From positions 8,675,224-8,739,223 of the forward strand of contig NZ_JADWYI010000001.1 in NCBI RefSeq assembly GCF_016904885.1: DNA of 64,000 nucleotides, written 5' to 3'. Shown piece by piece: positions 10,426 to 18,187 of this stretch (positions within the stretch are counted from its first letter, which is position 1; every line of letters starts with the position of its first letter). The translations under genes and the position numbers were made by a program. Source of the DNA: Archangium primigenium. GTDB lineage: Bacteria; Myxococcota; Myxococcia; Myxococcales; Myxococcaceae. The notes beneath the pieces are model-generated. The model had not been told where the DNA came from and made no database searches. It was given only the letters and a program-made list of their open reading frames with translations.

Positions 10426-11304
10426 TCACGCCATCGCGGCGCGGATGGCGGCCTCGAGCGCATCGACCACCACCCGCACGCGCTTCACCTGGCGCAGCTC
10501 GCGGTGGAACGCGAGGTACACCGACACCTCCGGCAGCTCGACGTCCGTCTCCAGCCGCACCAGCGGCGAGGCCAGCGCCGCGCTCAGCACCAGGATGCCC
10601 TGCCCCTGCTCGGCCGCCTCCAGCAGCGCGAAGTAGGAGTTGCTGCGGAACACGAACCGCTTCGCCCCGTGCGCCGCCAGCCACTGCGCCTGCGGCAGCT
10701 TGTCGAGGTCGACGTCGAAGCCCAGGAAGTCGTGCCGGGCCATGTCCTCGCGCCGCAGCCGCCCATCGCGCAGGCGCCGCTCGATGTACGACGGCGCCGC
10801 GTAGAGCCCCAACCGCACCGCCCCGAGGTGCTTCTGGATGAGCACCGGAGACGTGGAGCGGCTGTTGCGGATGCCGATGTCCGCCTCGCGCCGCGCGAGG
10901 TCCACCAGGCGCGTCTCGGCGCTCAGCTCGAAGTGCAGCGCCGGGTGCAGCCGCCGCAGCGTCGCGAGCACCTGCGTCACCGGCCGCAGGAAGCCATCGG
11001 ACAAGGACAGGCGCACCGTGCCCGCCATCGCCTCGTCGCCCTCGTCCCGCCGCACGGCCAGGAGCCCCAACTCCAGTTGCTCGGCGAGGCGGATGAGTTC
11101 CAGCGCCTCCGGCTCCACGGACGTGCCCGCGCTCGAGCGATGCACCAGCGGCCGGCCCAGGGCCTTCTCCAGGGCCTCGATGCGCCGGGCCGCCGTCGAG
11201 GTGGACACCCCGAGCGCGCGCCCCGCGGCGAGCAGGCTTCCGTGGCGGTGCAGCGCGAGCAGCACGCGCAGGTCATCCCAGAGGGGGGCGTTGGGGCTTT
11301 CCAT
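10426..11304 (-). CDS. LysR-family transcriptional regulator
   Basis: This 292-aa protein is typical in length for LysR regulators. The N-terminal winged HTH is at about residues 8-65 (HRHGSLLAAGRALGVSTSTAARRIEALE), followed by a periplasmic-binding-protein-like effector domain (for example MAGTVRLSLSDGF and EADIGIRNS). The HTH form LGVSTSTAARRI matches the subgroup that often controls an adjacent divergent oxidoreductase. It is transcribed divergently from the SDR gene with only about 50 bp between them, so it probably regulates that gene and itself. Confidence 0.92.
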   Translation of the reverse strand: MESPNAPLWDDLRVLLALHRHGSLLAAGRALGVSTSTAARRIEALEKALGRPLVHRSSAGTSVEPEALELIRLAEQLELGLLAVRRDEGDEAMAGTVRLSLSDGFLRPVTQVLATLRRLHPALHFELSAETRLVDLARREADIGIRNSRSTSPVLIQKHLGAVRLGLYAAPSYIERRLRDGRLRREDMARHDFLGFDVDLDKLPQAQWLAAHGAKRFVFRSNSYFALLEAAEQGQGILVLSAALASPLVRLETDVELPEVSVYLAFHRELRQVKRVRVVVDALEAAIRAAMA

Positions 11305-11308
11305 GAAT

Positions 11309-11339
11309 GGAAACTTGATTACCAGACATGCCCGTTTCC
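11309..11339. promoter_or_regulatory. Inverted repeat between divergent LysR and SDR genes
   Basis: GGAAAC (11309-11314) and GTTTCC (11334-11339) form a 6-bp inverted repeat separated by 19 nt in the short intergenic region. LysR proteins usually bind interrupted dyads in exactly this location. The dyad is short, so the assignment is tentative. Confidence 0.3.
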
Positions 11340-11357
11340 GGAAAATACCCGGCGCGT

Positions 11358-12170
11358 ATGTTTGGGCGCATGGACGACTTCGACTTCAAGGGAAAGACGG
11401 TGGTGGTGACGGGCGGCTCCATGGGCATCGGAGAGGCCTTCGCCCGCGAGCTGGATGCCCGAGGGGCCCGGCTGGTGCTCGTGGCGCGCGGTCAGCACAA
11501 GCTCGAGGCCCTCGCCGGCCAGCTGCGCGACGCGCACGTCATCGCGGAGGATCTCACCCTGCCCGGCGCCGCGCGGCGCGTGTTCGACGAGGTGGCGCGG
11601 CGGGGGCTCGAGGTGGACGTGCTCATCAACAACGCGGGCTTCGGCATGCACGGCCCCTTCCTGGACACGCCCCTGGAGACCCAGCGCGGGCAGATCGACC
11701 TCAACGTCGGGGCGCTCATGGAGCTGACCTACCTGTTCCTCCCGATGCTCGAGCGGCGGCGGGGCGGCGTCCTCCAGGTGGCGTCCGCGGCCGCCTACCA
11801 GCCCACGCCCTACATGGCGGTGTACGGCGCGACCAAGGCCTTCGTGCTCTCCTTCAGCGAGGCGCTGTGGGCCGAGTACAAGGACCGGGGCGTGCGGGTA
11901 GTGGCGCTGTCTCCGGGCGCGACGGACACGCCCTTCTTCGAGCGCGCGGGGGAAGGCGCGGGGGCTGGCGTGCCGCGGGCGCGCCCGGAGGACGTGGTGC
12001 GGCTCGGGCTCGACGCCTTCCAGAAGAACCGGCCCTCGACCATCCACGGCGTCCTGAACACGGTGGCCGCCTTCTGCGTGCGGTTCTTCTCGCGGGCCTT
12101 CGCGGTGAAGCTGCTCGCGCGGGTGAGCGCGCCCAAGCGCCCGGCGCTCCCCGCCTCCGCCGCGCGGTGA
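11358..12170 (+). CDS. Short-chain dehydrogenase/reductase
   Basis: This is a classical SDR of about 270 aa. The Rossmann motif is TGGSMGIGEAFA near the N-terminus, NNAG is at the usual central position, the catalytic Ser is in VASAAAY, and YxxxK is YGATK. The C-terminal stretch resembles the DltE/short-chain 17-beta-dehydrogenase-like group and ends in a basic tail. The substrate cannot be told; cofactor choice is uncertain (VARGQHK after beta-2 hints at NADP). ATG at 11358 or 11370 fits the family N-terminus; an upstream ATG at 11328 would add 10 atypical residues. It is likely controlled by the divergent LysR regulator. Confidence 0.9.
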   Translation: MFGRMDDFDFKGKTVVVTGGSMGIGEAFARELDARGARLVLVARGQHKLEALAGQLRDAHVIAEDLTLPGAARRVFDEVARRGLEVDVLINNAGFGMHGPFLDTPLETQRGQIDLNVGALMELTYLFLPMLERRRGGVLQVASAAAYQPTPYMAVYGATKAFVLSFSEALWAEYKDRGVRVVALSPGATDTPFFERAGEGAGAGVPRARPEDVVRLGLDAFQKNRPSTIHGVLNTVAAFCVRFFSRAFAVKLLARVSAPKRPALPASAAR

Positions 12171-12174
12171 GGGT

Positions 12175-12327
12175 TCAGAAGACGCCGCCCATGCCCACGA
12201 GGGCGCCCTTCTGGGAATAACCCAGGTGCGTGCCCACGAGCCCCAAGGCGAGCGCCACACCCACCAGACACGACAGCAGGAAACGAATCGCGGTCCTGAC
12301 GTCCCAGGACGGCAAGGGCGTGGCCAT
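12175..12327 (-). CDS. 50-aa single-pass membrane protein
   Basis: This short ORF encodes 50 residues: MATPLPSWDVRTAIR, then a hydrophobic helix (FLLSCLVGVALALGLVGTHL, residues 16-35) and a short Gly-rich tail. About 88% of its third codon positions are G or C, as in neighbouring genes. A strong ribosome site (GGGAGGGG) sits just ahead of the ATG, and the gene fills the space between the SDR stop (12170) and the next upstream region almost exactly. The function is unknown; it may be a small envelope protein. Confidence rests on coding bias plus the ribosome site. Confidence 0.6.
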   Translation of the reverse strand: MATPLPSWDVRTAIRFLLSCLVGVALALGLVGTHLGYSQKGALVGMGGVF

Positions 12328-12385
12328 GCCCCTCCCCGAGAGGAGGGCGCGCCGGGGTGAGCACCTCCGTGCACAACAAAAGCAC

Positions 12386-12415
12386 CGCGCCTGTGAAAGC
12401 GCTCACACAGGCGCG
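12386..12415. promoter_or_regulatory. CRP-like palindrome inside a 10-bp perfect hairpin
   Basis: TGTGA-AAGCGC-TCACA (12392-12407) matches the enterobacterial CRP consensus exactly. It is embedded in a larger perfect inverted repeat, CGCGCCTGTG (12386-12395) and CACAGGCGCG (12406-12415). It lies between the divergent 50-aa gene (start 12327) and the Kelch lipoprotein gene (start 12488). Myxobacteria have CRP-family regulators, but their site preferences may differ, so an operator role is inference. Confidence 0.4.
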
Positions 12416-12487
12416 CAGGCGTCCGCCCCTACGGTCTCGCGCGAATCCACCACCCGGCCGGGGAGTGGGGGCAGAGAGGGGCTGTTC

Positions 12488-14824
12488 ATGCGAACGAGCG
12501 TGGTGGGGGCCAGGTGGCCGTGGATCACGGTGGGTCTGATGTGGGGAGGAGTCGTGGGCTGCTCGGGGCCGCACGACACGCCGGTCCTCAATGCACCGCC
12601 CGTCATCGACTCGCTCGCGGCGACGGCGGAGCGGGTGCTGCCCGGGGGCCCGGTGTACCTGAGCGCCCGCGCGCATGATCCCGATGGACCGAACACGAGC
12701 GTGTCCTCCTGGGTCGCCTCCGCGGGCACGCTCCGCACACCGCTCGAGCTGGAGACGGAGTGGACGGCGCCGCTCGAACCAGGACCGGTGACCCTGACCT
12801 TCCAGGTGAAGGACGTCCGAGGAGCCTCCACGTCCCGCGCGCTCACCGTCCACGTGGAAGCCGAGACGAGGCCCGCGCCTCCGCCCACCGGCGCGTGGGC
12901 CGCCATCCACACCCTGCTCCGGGGGCGCGAGGGGATGAGCGTGGCGGCCTTGCGCTGGGATCGGCTGCTGGTGGTGGGCGGCGTGCTCTCCGAGTCCTCC
13001 TGGCCCGCCGAGGTCCATGATGCCCGCACGGGCCTGACCCTGCCCACGGGGGACATGGTCCACCGGGAACGCACGCACGCCACCGCCACCCCACTGCACT
13101 CGGGCAAGGTCCTCGTGGCGGGCGGTGGCACACCCACCGCGGAGCTGTATGACCCGGACAGCGGAACCTGGAGCGCCACGGGCAGCATGGCCACGAGTCG
13201 GGAGCGGCATTCCGCGACCCTGCTGCGCTCGGGTCGCGTCCTGGTGATGGACGCCACCGGCGCGGCGCCCGAGCTCTACGAGCCCCTCACGGGCACCTGG
13301 CGCCCGGTTTCCGCGCCACCGGGTCCTCCCGCCGAGCACACCGCGCACCTGCTGCCCTCCGGCAAGGTCGTGAAGGTGAACCTGGAGGCCGACCGGCCCC
13401 TGGAGCTCTTCGATCCAGAAACGGAAACCTGGAGCGTCAGCGCTCCCCCCAAGTACCCGCGCGAGGGCCTGGGACGCGCCGTCATCGTCCTGCCCTCCGG
13501 TGAGGTGGTGATCGCCCAGGCCCGCTCGGGACTGGTGCGCTACGACCCGGTGTCGAACACCTGGTCCGACATGCCAGGGCCCGCCGAGTCCGGGGGTGTC
13601 GCCTCGGGAGTACGGCTGCCCTTCGACGCGCTCCTGGTGGCGGGACACACGGGATGGACCGCGCGCTACGATCCACGGGCGCTCATGTGGCAGACCCTGG
13701 AGGCCCCGTCTTCCGGGCCCTCGCGGCTCGTGTCGCTGACCTCGGGCCAGGTGGTGCGCCTCCAGGACGACGGCGCCGCCCACACGCTGAGCCTGTTCGA
13801 TCCCGTGACCTGGAAGTGGAACCAGTCAGGGCCCCAGCGCTCGTCCCGGGAAGGGCACGCCGTGAGCCTCCTGGGGGCGGTCCACGTGCTGGTGACGGGC
13901 CAGGGGCCGACGCGGGAACCCTCCGCGGAGATCTACGACGCCACCACCCAGGTCTGGTCCAAGGCCCAGGACATGCGCCAGCCCCGACGGGACCACACGG
14001 CGACCACCCTGTCGTACTTCCAGACGCTGGTGGCGGGGGGCGAGTCTCCGACCGGAAGCGTCGAGGACTCGGCCGAGCTGTACCACACCGAGACCCGCGC
14101 CTGGCGCCCCACCGGCCCCCTGCGCCTGGGACGGGCCCAGCACACGGCGACCCCGCTCTCGCCGAGCCGGGTGCTGGTGGTGGGTGGACGGACGCAGTCG
14201 AGGGCTCCCACCGCGCACGCGGAGGTGTACGACGCGGAACTCGAGACCTGGAGCGCCACGGCGCCGATGGCCCAGGCCCGCATCGGTCACACGGCGACGC
14301 GCCTGCCCTCGGGCCGGGTGCTGGTGGTGGGCGGACGCGATGAGACCGCGCGCGCCACCCCCACCGCGGAGCTGTACGACCCCGCCCTGGGCACCTGGAC
14401 TCCCGCCGCGAGTCTTTCCCTCCCCCGGCAGGGTCACACGGCCGTGCTGCTGCCCTGGGGCCGGGTGCTCGTGATGGGCGGCACGGCCACGCACCGCGCC
14501 GTGGAGGAGTACGACCCGACGAGCGACACCTGGACCGTCCAGGGCGAGCTCCTCGCACCGCGCCAGGGGCACACGGCGACGCGCCTCTCCACGAACAAGG
14601 TGTTGGTGGTGGGCGGAGCCCCCGGATACCCGACGCAGGTGGAGCTGTATGACCCGCGCACGCGGACCTCGACGCCCCAGCCGCGAATGGGTGAGGAGCG
14701 CATGGCCCATCAGGCGGTGATGACGTCCACGGGCGACGTGCTCGTGGTGGGAGGCTCGAGCCCCGGCGCGGTGGGCATGCTCTACACCGCCGAGAAGCCC
14801 GGGGCGGGCCCGCGCGCGCCGTGA
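12488..14824 (+). CDS. Kelch-repeat lipoprotein with 14 repeats
   Basis: This is a 778-aa exported protein. It has a short signal sequence (MRTSVVGARWPWITVGLMWG) and a lipobox-like VVGC, with Cys 25 as the probable lipidation site. An Ig/cadherin-like domain follows at residues about 35-125 (PPVIDSLAATA... to LTVHVEAE). Then come 14 Kelch/galactose-oxidase-type repeats, each with a HTATxLxxGxVLVVGG strand and a YDPxTxTW turn. Fourteen is twice seven, suggesting two seven-bladed propellers. Such proteins are common surface or secreted proteins in myxobacteria, and ligands are generally unknown. An AGAGGGG ribosome site precedes the ATG. It converges on the glyoxalase-like gene with a 6-bp gap. 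Confidence 0.85.
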   Translation: MRTSVVGARWPWITVGLMWGGVVGCSGPHDTPVLNAPPVIDSLAATAERVLPGGPVYLSARAHDPDGPNTSVSSWVASAGTLRTPLELETEWTAPLEPGPVTLTFQVKDVRGASTSRALTVHVEAETRPAPPPTGAWAAIHTLLRGREGMSVAALRWDRLLVVGGVLSESSWPAEVHDARTGLTLPTGDMVHRERTHATATPLHSGKVLVAGGGTPTAELYDPDSGTWSATGSMATSRERHSATLLRSGRVLVMDATGAAPELYEPLTGTWRPVSAPPGPPAEHTAHLLPSGKVVKVNLEADRPLELFDPETETWSVSAPPKYPREGLGRAVIVLPSGEVVIAQARSGLVRYDPVSNTWSDMPGPAESGGVASGVRLPFDALLVAGHTGWTARYDPRALMWQTLEAPSSGPSRLVSLTSGQVVRLQDDGAAHTLSLFDPVTWKWNQSGPQRSSREGHAVSLLGAVHVLVTGQGPTREPSAEIYDATTQVWSKAQDMRQPRRDHTATTLSYFQTLVAGGESPTGSVEDSAELYHTETRAWRPTGPLRLGRAQHTATPLSPSRVLVVGGRTQSRAPTAHAEVYDAELETWSATAPMAQARIGHTATRLPSGRVLVVGGRDETARATPTAELYDPALGTWTPAASLSLPRQGHTAVLLPWGRVLVMGGTATHRAVEEYDPTSDTWTVQGELLAPRQGHTATRLSTNKVLVVGGAPGYPTQVELYDPRTRTSTPQPRMGEERMAHQAVMTSTGDVLVVGGSSPGAVGMLYTAEKPGAGPRAP

Positions 14825-14830
14825 GGTGAC

Positions 14831-15229
14831 TCAGCCCTGGGGCGTGGGAGCGGCGGGCGGCTCCCACAGCTCGATGGCGTTGCCCTCCGGGTCGTGGATG
14901 CGCGCGAAGCGGCCGGTCTCGGGCGTGTCCCAGTCCGCGCGCGTCTCCACCGCGATGCCCGAGCCCCGCAGCCGCACGAGCATCGCGTCGAGCCCCTCGA
15001 CCCGCAGGTTCAGCATCCACGCCTTGTCCGCCGCCCAGTAGTCCGTCTCGGCGCGAAAGGGCGCGAAGACCACCGGGCCGGCGGCGGTGCGCCAGTACCA
15101 GTCGTCCGGCTGCGCCATGCCAGAGGGGTTACACCCCGGACCCACGCCGAGGTGCGTGCGGTACCACTCCGACAACGCCTTGGGGTCCCGCGCACGAAAG
15201 AAGATGCCACCCACTCCGGTCACCGCCAT
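14831..15229 (-). CDS. VOC (glyoxalase/bleomycin-resistance fold) protein
   Basis: This is a 132-aa, single vicinal-oxygen-chelate module. Paired beta-alpha-beta-beta-beta units begin GVGGIFFRARDPKALSEWY and end FARIHDPEGNAIELWEP. The terminal ExWEP matches the metal-binding Glu of the fold. The length is normal for a one-domain VOC protein, which works as a dimer. The substrate cannot be read from sequence; many such proteins are annotated only as glyoxalase family. Confidence 0.9.
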   Translation of the reverse strand: MAVTGVGGIFFRARDPKALSEWYRTHLGVGPGCNPSGMAQPDDWYWRTAAGPVVFAPFRAETDYWAADKAWMLNLRVEGLDAMLVRLRGSGIAVETRADWDTPETGRFARIHDPEGNAIELWEPPAAPTPQG

Positions 15230-15296
15230 GTCGCCTCCCTGGATTCGCGGGGTGGCTTTTACGTCAGGGCGAGGACCGGAGGAAGACGGCCGGACG

Positions 15297-17033
15297 TCAC
15301 GGAACGCTCAGGGTGCGCTGCAGGGAGTTGAACCCGGTGGTGGCCTCCCAGGTGCCCGTGTTCGCGAGCTGGATGGCGTACTCCGCGCGGGTGTTCAGCG
15401 ACGCCGTCGGGTCCGGCAGGTTCAGCAGGACGGCGTAGGAGCCCGAGGGCAGCGAGGAAGGCAGCGTGACGCCCTGGCTGACGGTGGTGGTGGTGCCCGG
15501 CGCCCAGCGGCGGGGATCCGAGGACAGGGGCAGCCGGTGGACGGCGCCCGTGGACGCGTGGCGCAGGACGAGCTCCACCCCGCGCGGGTTGTAGGGCGCG
15601 GCGAAGCCCTCGTTCTTGAGGGCCAGTGACACGGACAGGACGGAGCCCCGGCTGGCCGTGGTGGGCAGGGTCGCGGACACGAGCGAGAAGCGGTAGCCCA
15701 GCCGCCGATCGATCTCCGGCCGGCAACCCGCGTTGCTCCAGCTGTTGAGCACCGTGCTCTCGTAGTCGTTGTTCAGGTACGAGTAGTGGAACTGGGCCAT
15801 CTCGGTGAGCGCGCTGGCGCAGTCCGAGCGCGGAGGGTTGGGGGCGCACGTCTCGCCGCCCATGGAGAGATACTGGGTCTCCGCCGCCAGGTAGGGGTAC
15901 TCCACCGAGGTGTTCTCGTACGTGCCGAAGTCGGTGGCGCTGGCGAGGAAGCAGTCGTTGTGGTGCCCGATGCGCGCCGCCGCGGTGCCGCTGAAGGCCT
16001 GCGCGGAGGTGAGCGCCGAGGTGCCATACATCGTCCGCTTGAACTTGGGCGTGCGCAGCTGGACCATGCGCGAGGCGGGCAGCGACGCGAGCAGCTTGTC
16101 CACCACCGCCTTGCGGTTGCTCCAGTCCTGCGTGGACACCACGCCCGCGTTGCCGAAGTTCTGGGTGTAGTACCACTCGCCCCACGCGCCGATGAGGCCC
16201 GCCTGCACGACGGCGATGACGTCCGCGTTCTTGCTCAGCAAGGGCGCCAGCTGGTCCAGGTGCGCGGAGACCCGGCTCAGGGGCACGTCATCCCCCGAGG
16301 TGTTGAGCGTGTACGCGAAGCGGATGATCATCTTGAGACCCGCGGCGCGCACGGTGTCCGACTGGCGCTGGAAGCGATCCAGCTGGGCCTGGCTGATGGG
16401 CCCGTTCTTGAACTCCGCCAGGTAGAAGATGCACATCACCTGGGTGATCTTCTGCGTCTCGCGGTAGCCCTTGAGCGTGGTGACGTTGAAGTCGGCTTTG
16501 TCGCAGTCCTGGGGGTAGCGGTAGAAGCCGCGCTCGGGGTTGGCGAGGGTGGCGGTGCTCGCCGTGTACCAAGTCGTCGTGCCCGTGCCCGGCGTCGTCC
16601 CGCCGCTGTAGACGTGGGTGGATTTGGCGGACGTCTCCTGCGGCGGCTCGGTCTGGAAGACGAGGTCCGCGTCGTTCGGCGTCGCCGTCTCGCCCAGGTC
16701 CGCGCGGGCCACCTTCCAATAGGCCGTGCCGTTGGTGCTCGTGTGCGTCACGGCGCCCACCTGCTGCCAGCTCCAGCCGCCCCCCAGGTGCTTGTAGAGA
16801 AAGCCGTTCTCCAGCAGGTAGTCCGCGCCCGTGCCCTGCAGCGCGAGGCCCGTCGCCGGGTTGCGATCCGTGTCGATATACGCGCGCACGAACTCGGGCG
16901 CGCCCGTGAACTGGAACTGGTAGGTGACGTGGGTGGCGTCGTTGCTCAGCACCACCCCCGAAATGGCCGCCTCGGCGGCGGCGGAGGACAGCAACAGGCA
17001 CGCGCTCGTGAGCGCGCCGAAGACATGACGCAT
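15297..17033 (-). CDS. Secreted DUF4874/DUF4832 protein
   Basis: This 578-aa protein starts with a signal peptide (MRHVFGALTSACLLLSSAAAEA). Residues 23-140 form an extra beta-rich domain (VVLSNDATHVTYQFQF). The NPERGFYR motif near residue 170 begins a DUF4874 (TIM-barrel-like) domain containing GLIGAWGEWYY. A C-terminal DUF4832 beta domain follows (LPTTASRGSVLSVSLALKNEGFAAPYNPR). The architecture resembles secreted glycoside-hydrolase-like proteins; the Glu in AWGEW is a plausible catalytic residue, but no activity is proved for the family. GGGAGAG precedes the start at 17033. Confidence 0.88.
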   Translation of the reverse strand: MRHVFGALTSACLLLSSAAAEAAISGVVLSNDATHVTYQFQFTGAPEFVRAYIDTDRNPATGLALQGTGADYLLENGFLYKHLGGGWSWQQVGAVTHTSTNGTAYWKVARADLGETATPNDADLVFQTEPPQETSAKSTHVYSGGTTPGTGTTTWYTASTATLANPERGFYRYPQDCDKADFNVTTLKGYRETQKITQVMCIFYLAEFKNGPISQAQLDRFQRQSDTVRAAGLKMIIRFAYTLNTSGDDVPLSRVSAHLDQLAPLLSKNADVIAVVQAGLIGAWGEWYYTQNFGNAGVVSTQDWSNRKAVVDKLLASLPASRMVQLRTPKFKRTMYGTSALTSAQAFSGTAAARIGHHNDCFLASATDFGTYENTSVEYPYLAAETQYLSMGGETCAPNPPRSDCASALTEMAQFHYSYLNNDYESTVLNSWSNAGCRPEIDRRLGYRFSLVSATLPTTASRGSVLSVSLALKNEGFAAPYNPRGVELVLRHASTGAVHRLPLSSDPRRWAPGTTTTVSQGVTLPSSLPSGSYAVLLNLPDPTASLNTRAEYAIQLANTGTWEATTGFNSLQRTLSVP

Positions 17034-17080
17034 GGTTCTCTCCCGGCAGGTCGCCCCGAGGTGGGGCCACCCGTCGCCTA

Positions 17081-17119
17081 GCACGATTTACCCGTTTGGC
17101 GGGTATTGCTTTTTCGTGC
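17081..17119. repeat. Nested inverted repeats upstream of the DUF4832 gene
   Basis: An outer pair, GCACGA (17081-17086) / TCGTGC (17114-17119), encloses an inner pair, ACCCG (17090-17094) / CGGGT (17100-17104). It sits between the end of the ATP-grasp gene and the start of the secreted DUF4832 gene, both on the minus strand. It could be an operator or a weak terminator; no T-run follows on either strand that would settle it. Confidence 0.35.
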
Positions 17120-17143
17120 CGGGAGAGCTCCGGAGGGGCGGTG

Positions 17144-18187
17144 TCAGCCCAGGGACGCGGCCTCCGCCTCGGGCTCCGGTGCGGACGGGCGCGCCTGCTG
17201 GCCCAGCCCGCACCGCCGCGCCGCCGTCTCGACGATGCGCTGGATGAGCTGGGGGTAGGACAGGCCCACCTCACGCGCGCCCATGGCCACCTCGCACTTC
17301 TCCTCGAGGTAGGGGTTCGGGTTGACCTCGAGCAGGTACGGCTCGCGGGTGGTGCTGGACACGCGGAAGTCGATGCGGGCGTAGTCGCTGAGCTTGAGCG
17401 CCCGGAAGGCCGTCACCGCGGCGCGCTCGATGCGGCCCACCAGCTCGTCCGAGAGGTCCTTGGGCATCACCAGCGCGGGCTCGCCGGGGCCCTCGGGGCC
17501 GAACTTCACTTCCCGGTCCGCGATCTTCATGCGCTTGCGGCTCCACTTGCTGCCGAAGTCCAGCTCCACCACGGGCAGCACCTGGGGCTTCGTGTGGTCC
17601 CCGAGCACGCCCACGTACACCTCGCGGCCCTCGATGAACTCCTCGGCCAGGGCCTCGTCGTCGTACTCCTCGCGGATGAGCCGCACCCGGCGCGCCAGGC
17701 CCTCCAGGTCCTTCTCCACGCCCAGGCCCATGGACGCATCCGAGCGGGCCGGCTTCACGATGAGCGGGAAGGACAGGTCGCCATGGGCCACCATGGACTG
17801 GCCGTCGAAGGTGGCGAAGCGCGGCGTGAGCACGCCGTGGAACTGGAGCAATTGCTTGGTGAGGACCTTGTCCTGCGCGAGCAGCAGGCCCGCCGTCCCC
17901 GAGCCCGTGAAGGGCAGACGCGCCAGCTCCAGCACGGCGGCCACGTTCACCTCCAGCCGGTAGTCATCGGCGAAGGTCTCGCACAGGTTGAAGACGAGGT
18001 CCGCGTTGCTGCGCGTGAGCCGCCGCACCAGGTCCGACAGGCTCTCGTCGACACGCACGGGCACCGCCGTGTGTCCCGCGTCCCTCAGACACTGGGAGAC
18101 CTGCTCGACGACCGGATCGGCCTCGTCCTGTCCGGACTGGTAGTAGAGGACCGCGATGCGCAGGGGAGACAAGGCCATGGGTGTCAT
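17144..18187 (-). CDS. ATP-grasp ligase, D-alanine-D-alanine-ligase-like
   Basis: This 347-aa protein has the Ddl-like pre-ATP-grasp N-domain (RIAVLYYQSGQDEADPVVEQV) and DLVFNLCETF. The ATP-grasp core has FPLIVKPARSDASMGLGVEKD, LAEEFIEGREVYVGVLG and the metal-binding end DYARIDFRV... LLEVNPNPYLEE. These fit the Ddl/ATP-grasp superfamily, but the sequence lacks several canonical Ddl segments, so another carboxylate-amine ligation is possible. Its ATG (18187) overlaps the stop of the upstream zinc peptidase gene (ATGA), implying coupled synthesis. A second Met three codons in is an alternative start. Confidence 0.85.
   Translation of the reverse strand: MTPMALSPLRIAVLYYQSGQDEADPVVEQVSQCLRDAGHTAVPVRVDESLSDLVRRLTRSNADLVFNLCETFADDYRLEVNVAAVLELARLPFTGSGTAGLLLAQDKVLTKQLLQFHGVLTPRFATFDGQSMVAHGDLSFPLIVKPARSDASMGLGVEKDLEGLARRVRLIREEYDDEALAEEFIEGREVYVGVLGDHTKPQVLPVVELDFGSKWSRKRMKIADREVKFGPEGPGEPALVMPKDLSDELVGRIERAAVTAFRALKLSDYARIDFRVSSTTREPYLLEVNPNPYLEEKCEVAMGAREVGLSYPQLIQRIVETAARRCGLGQQARPSAPEPEAEAASLG

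Noticed and set aside
11328-11357. An earlier ATG for the SDR gene adding 10 residues.
   Set aside because: The added residues do not resemble SDR N-termini, and they run over the dyad of the divergent LysR promoter.
17105-17123. A sigma-54-like GGCAC...GC sequence on the minus strand upstream of the DUF4832 gene.
   Set aside because: Only 9 nt lie between the GG and GC doublets instead of the required 10, and the TT before GC is missing.
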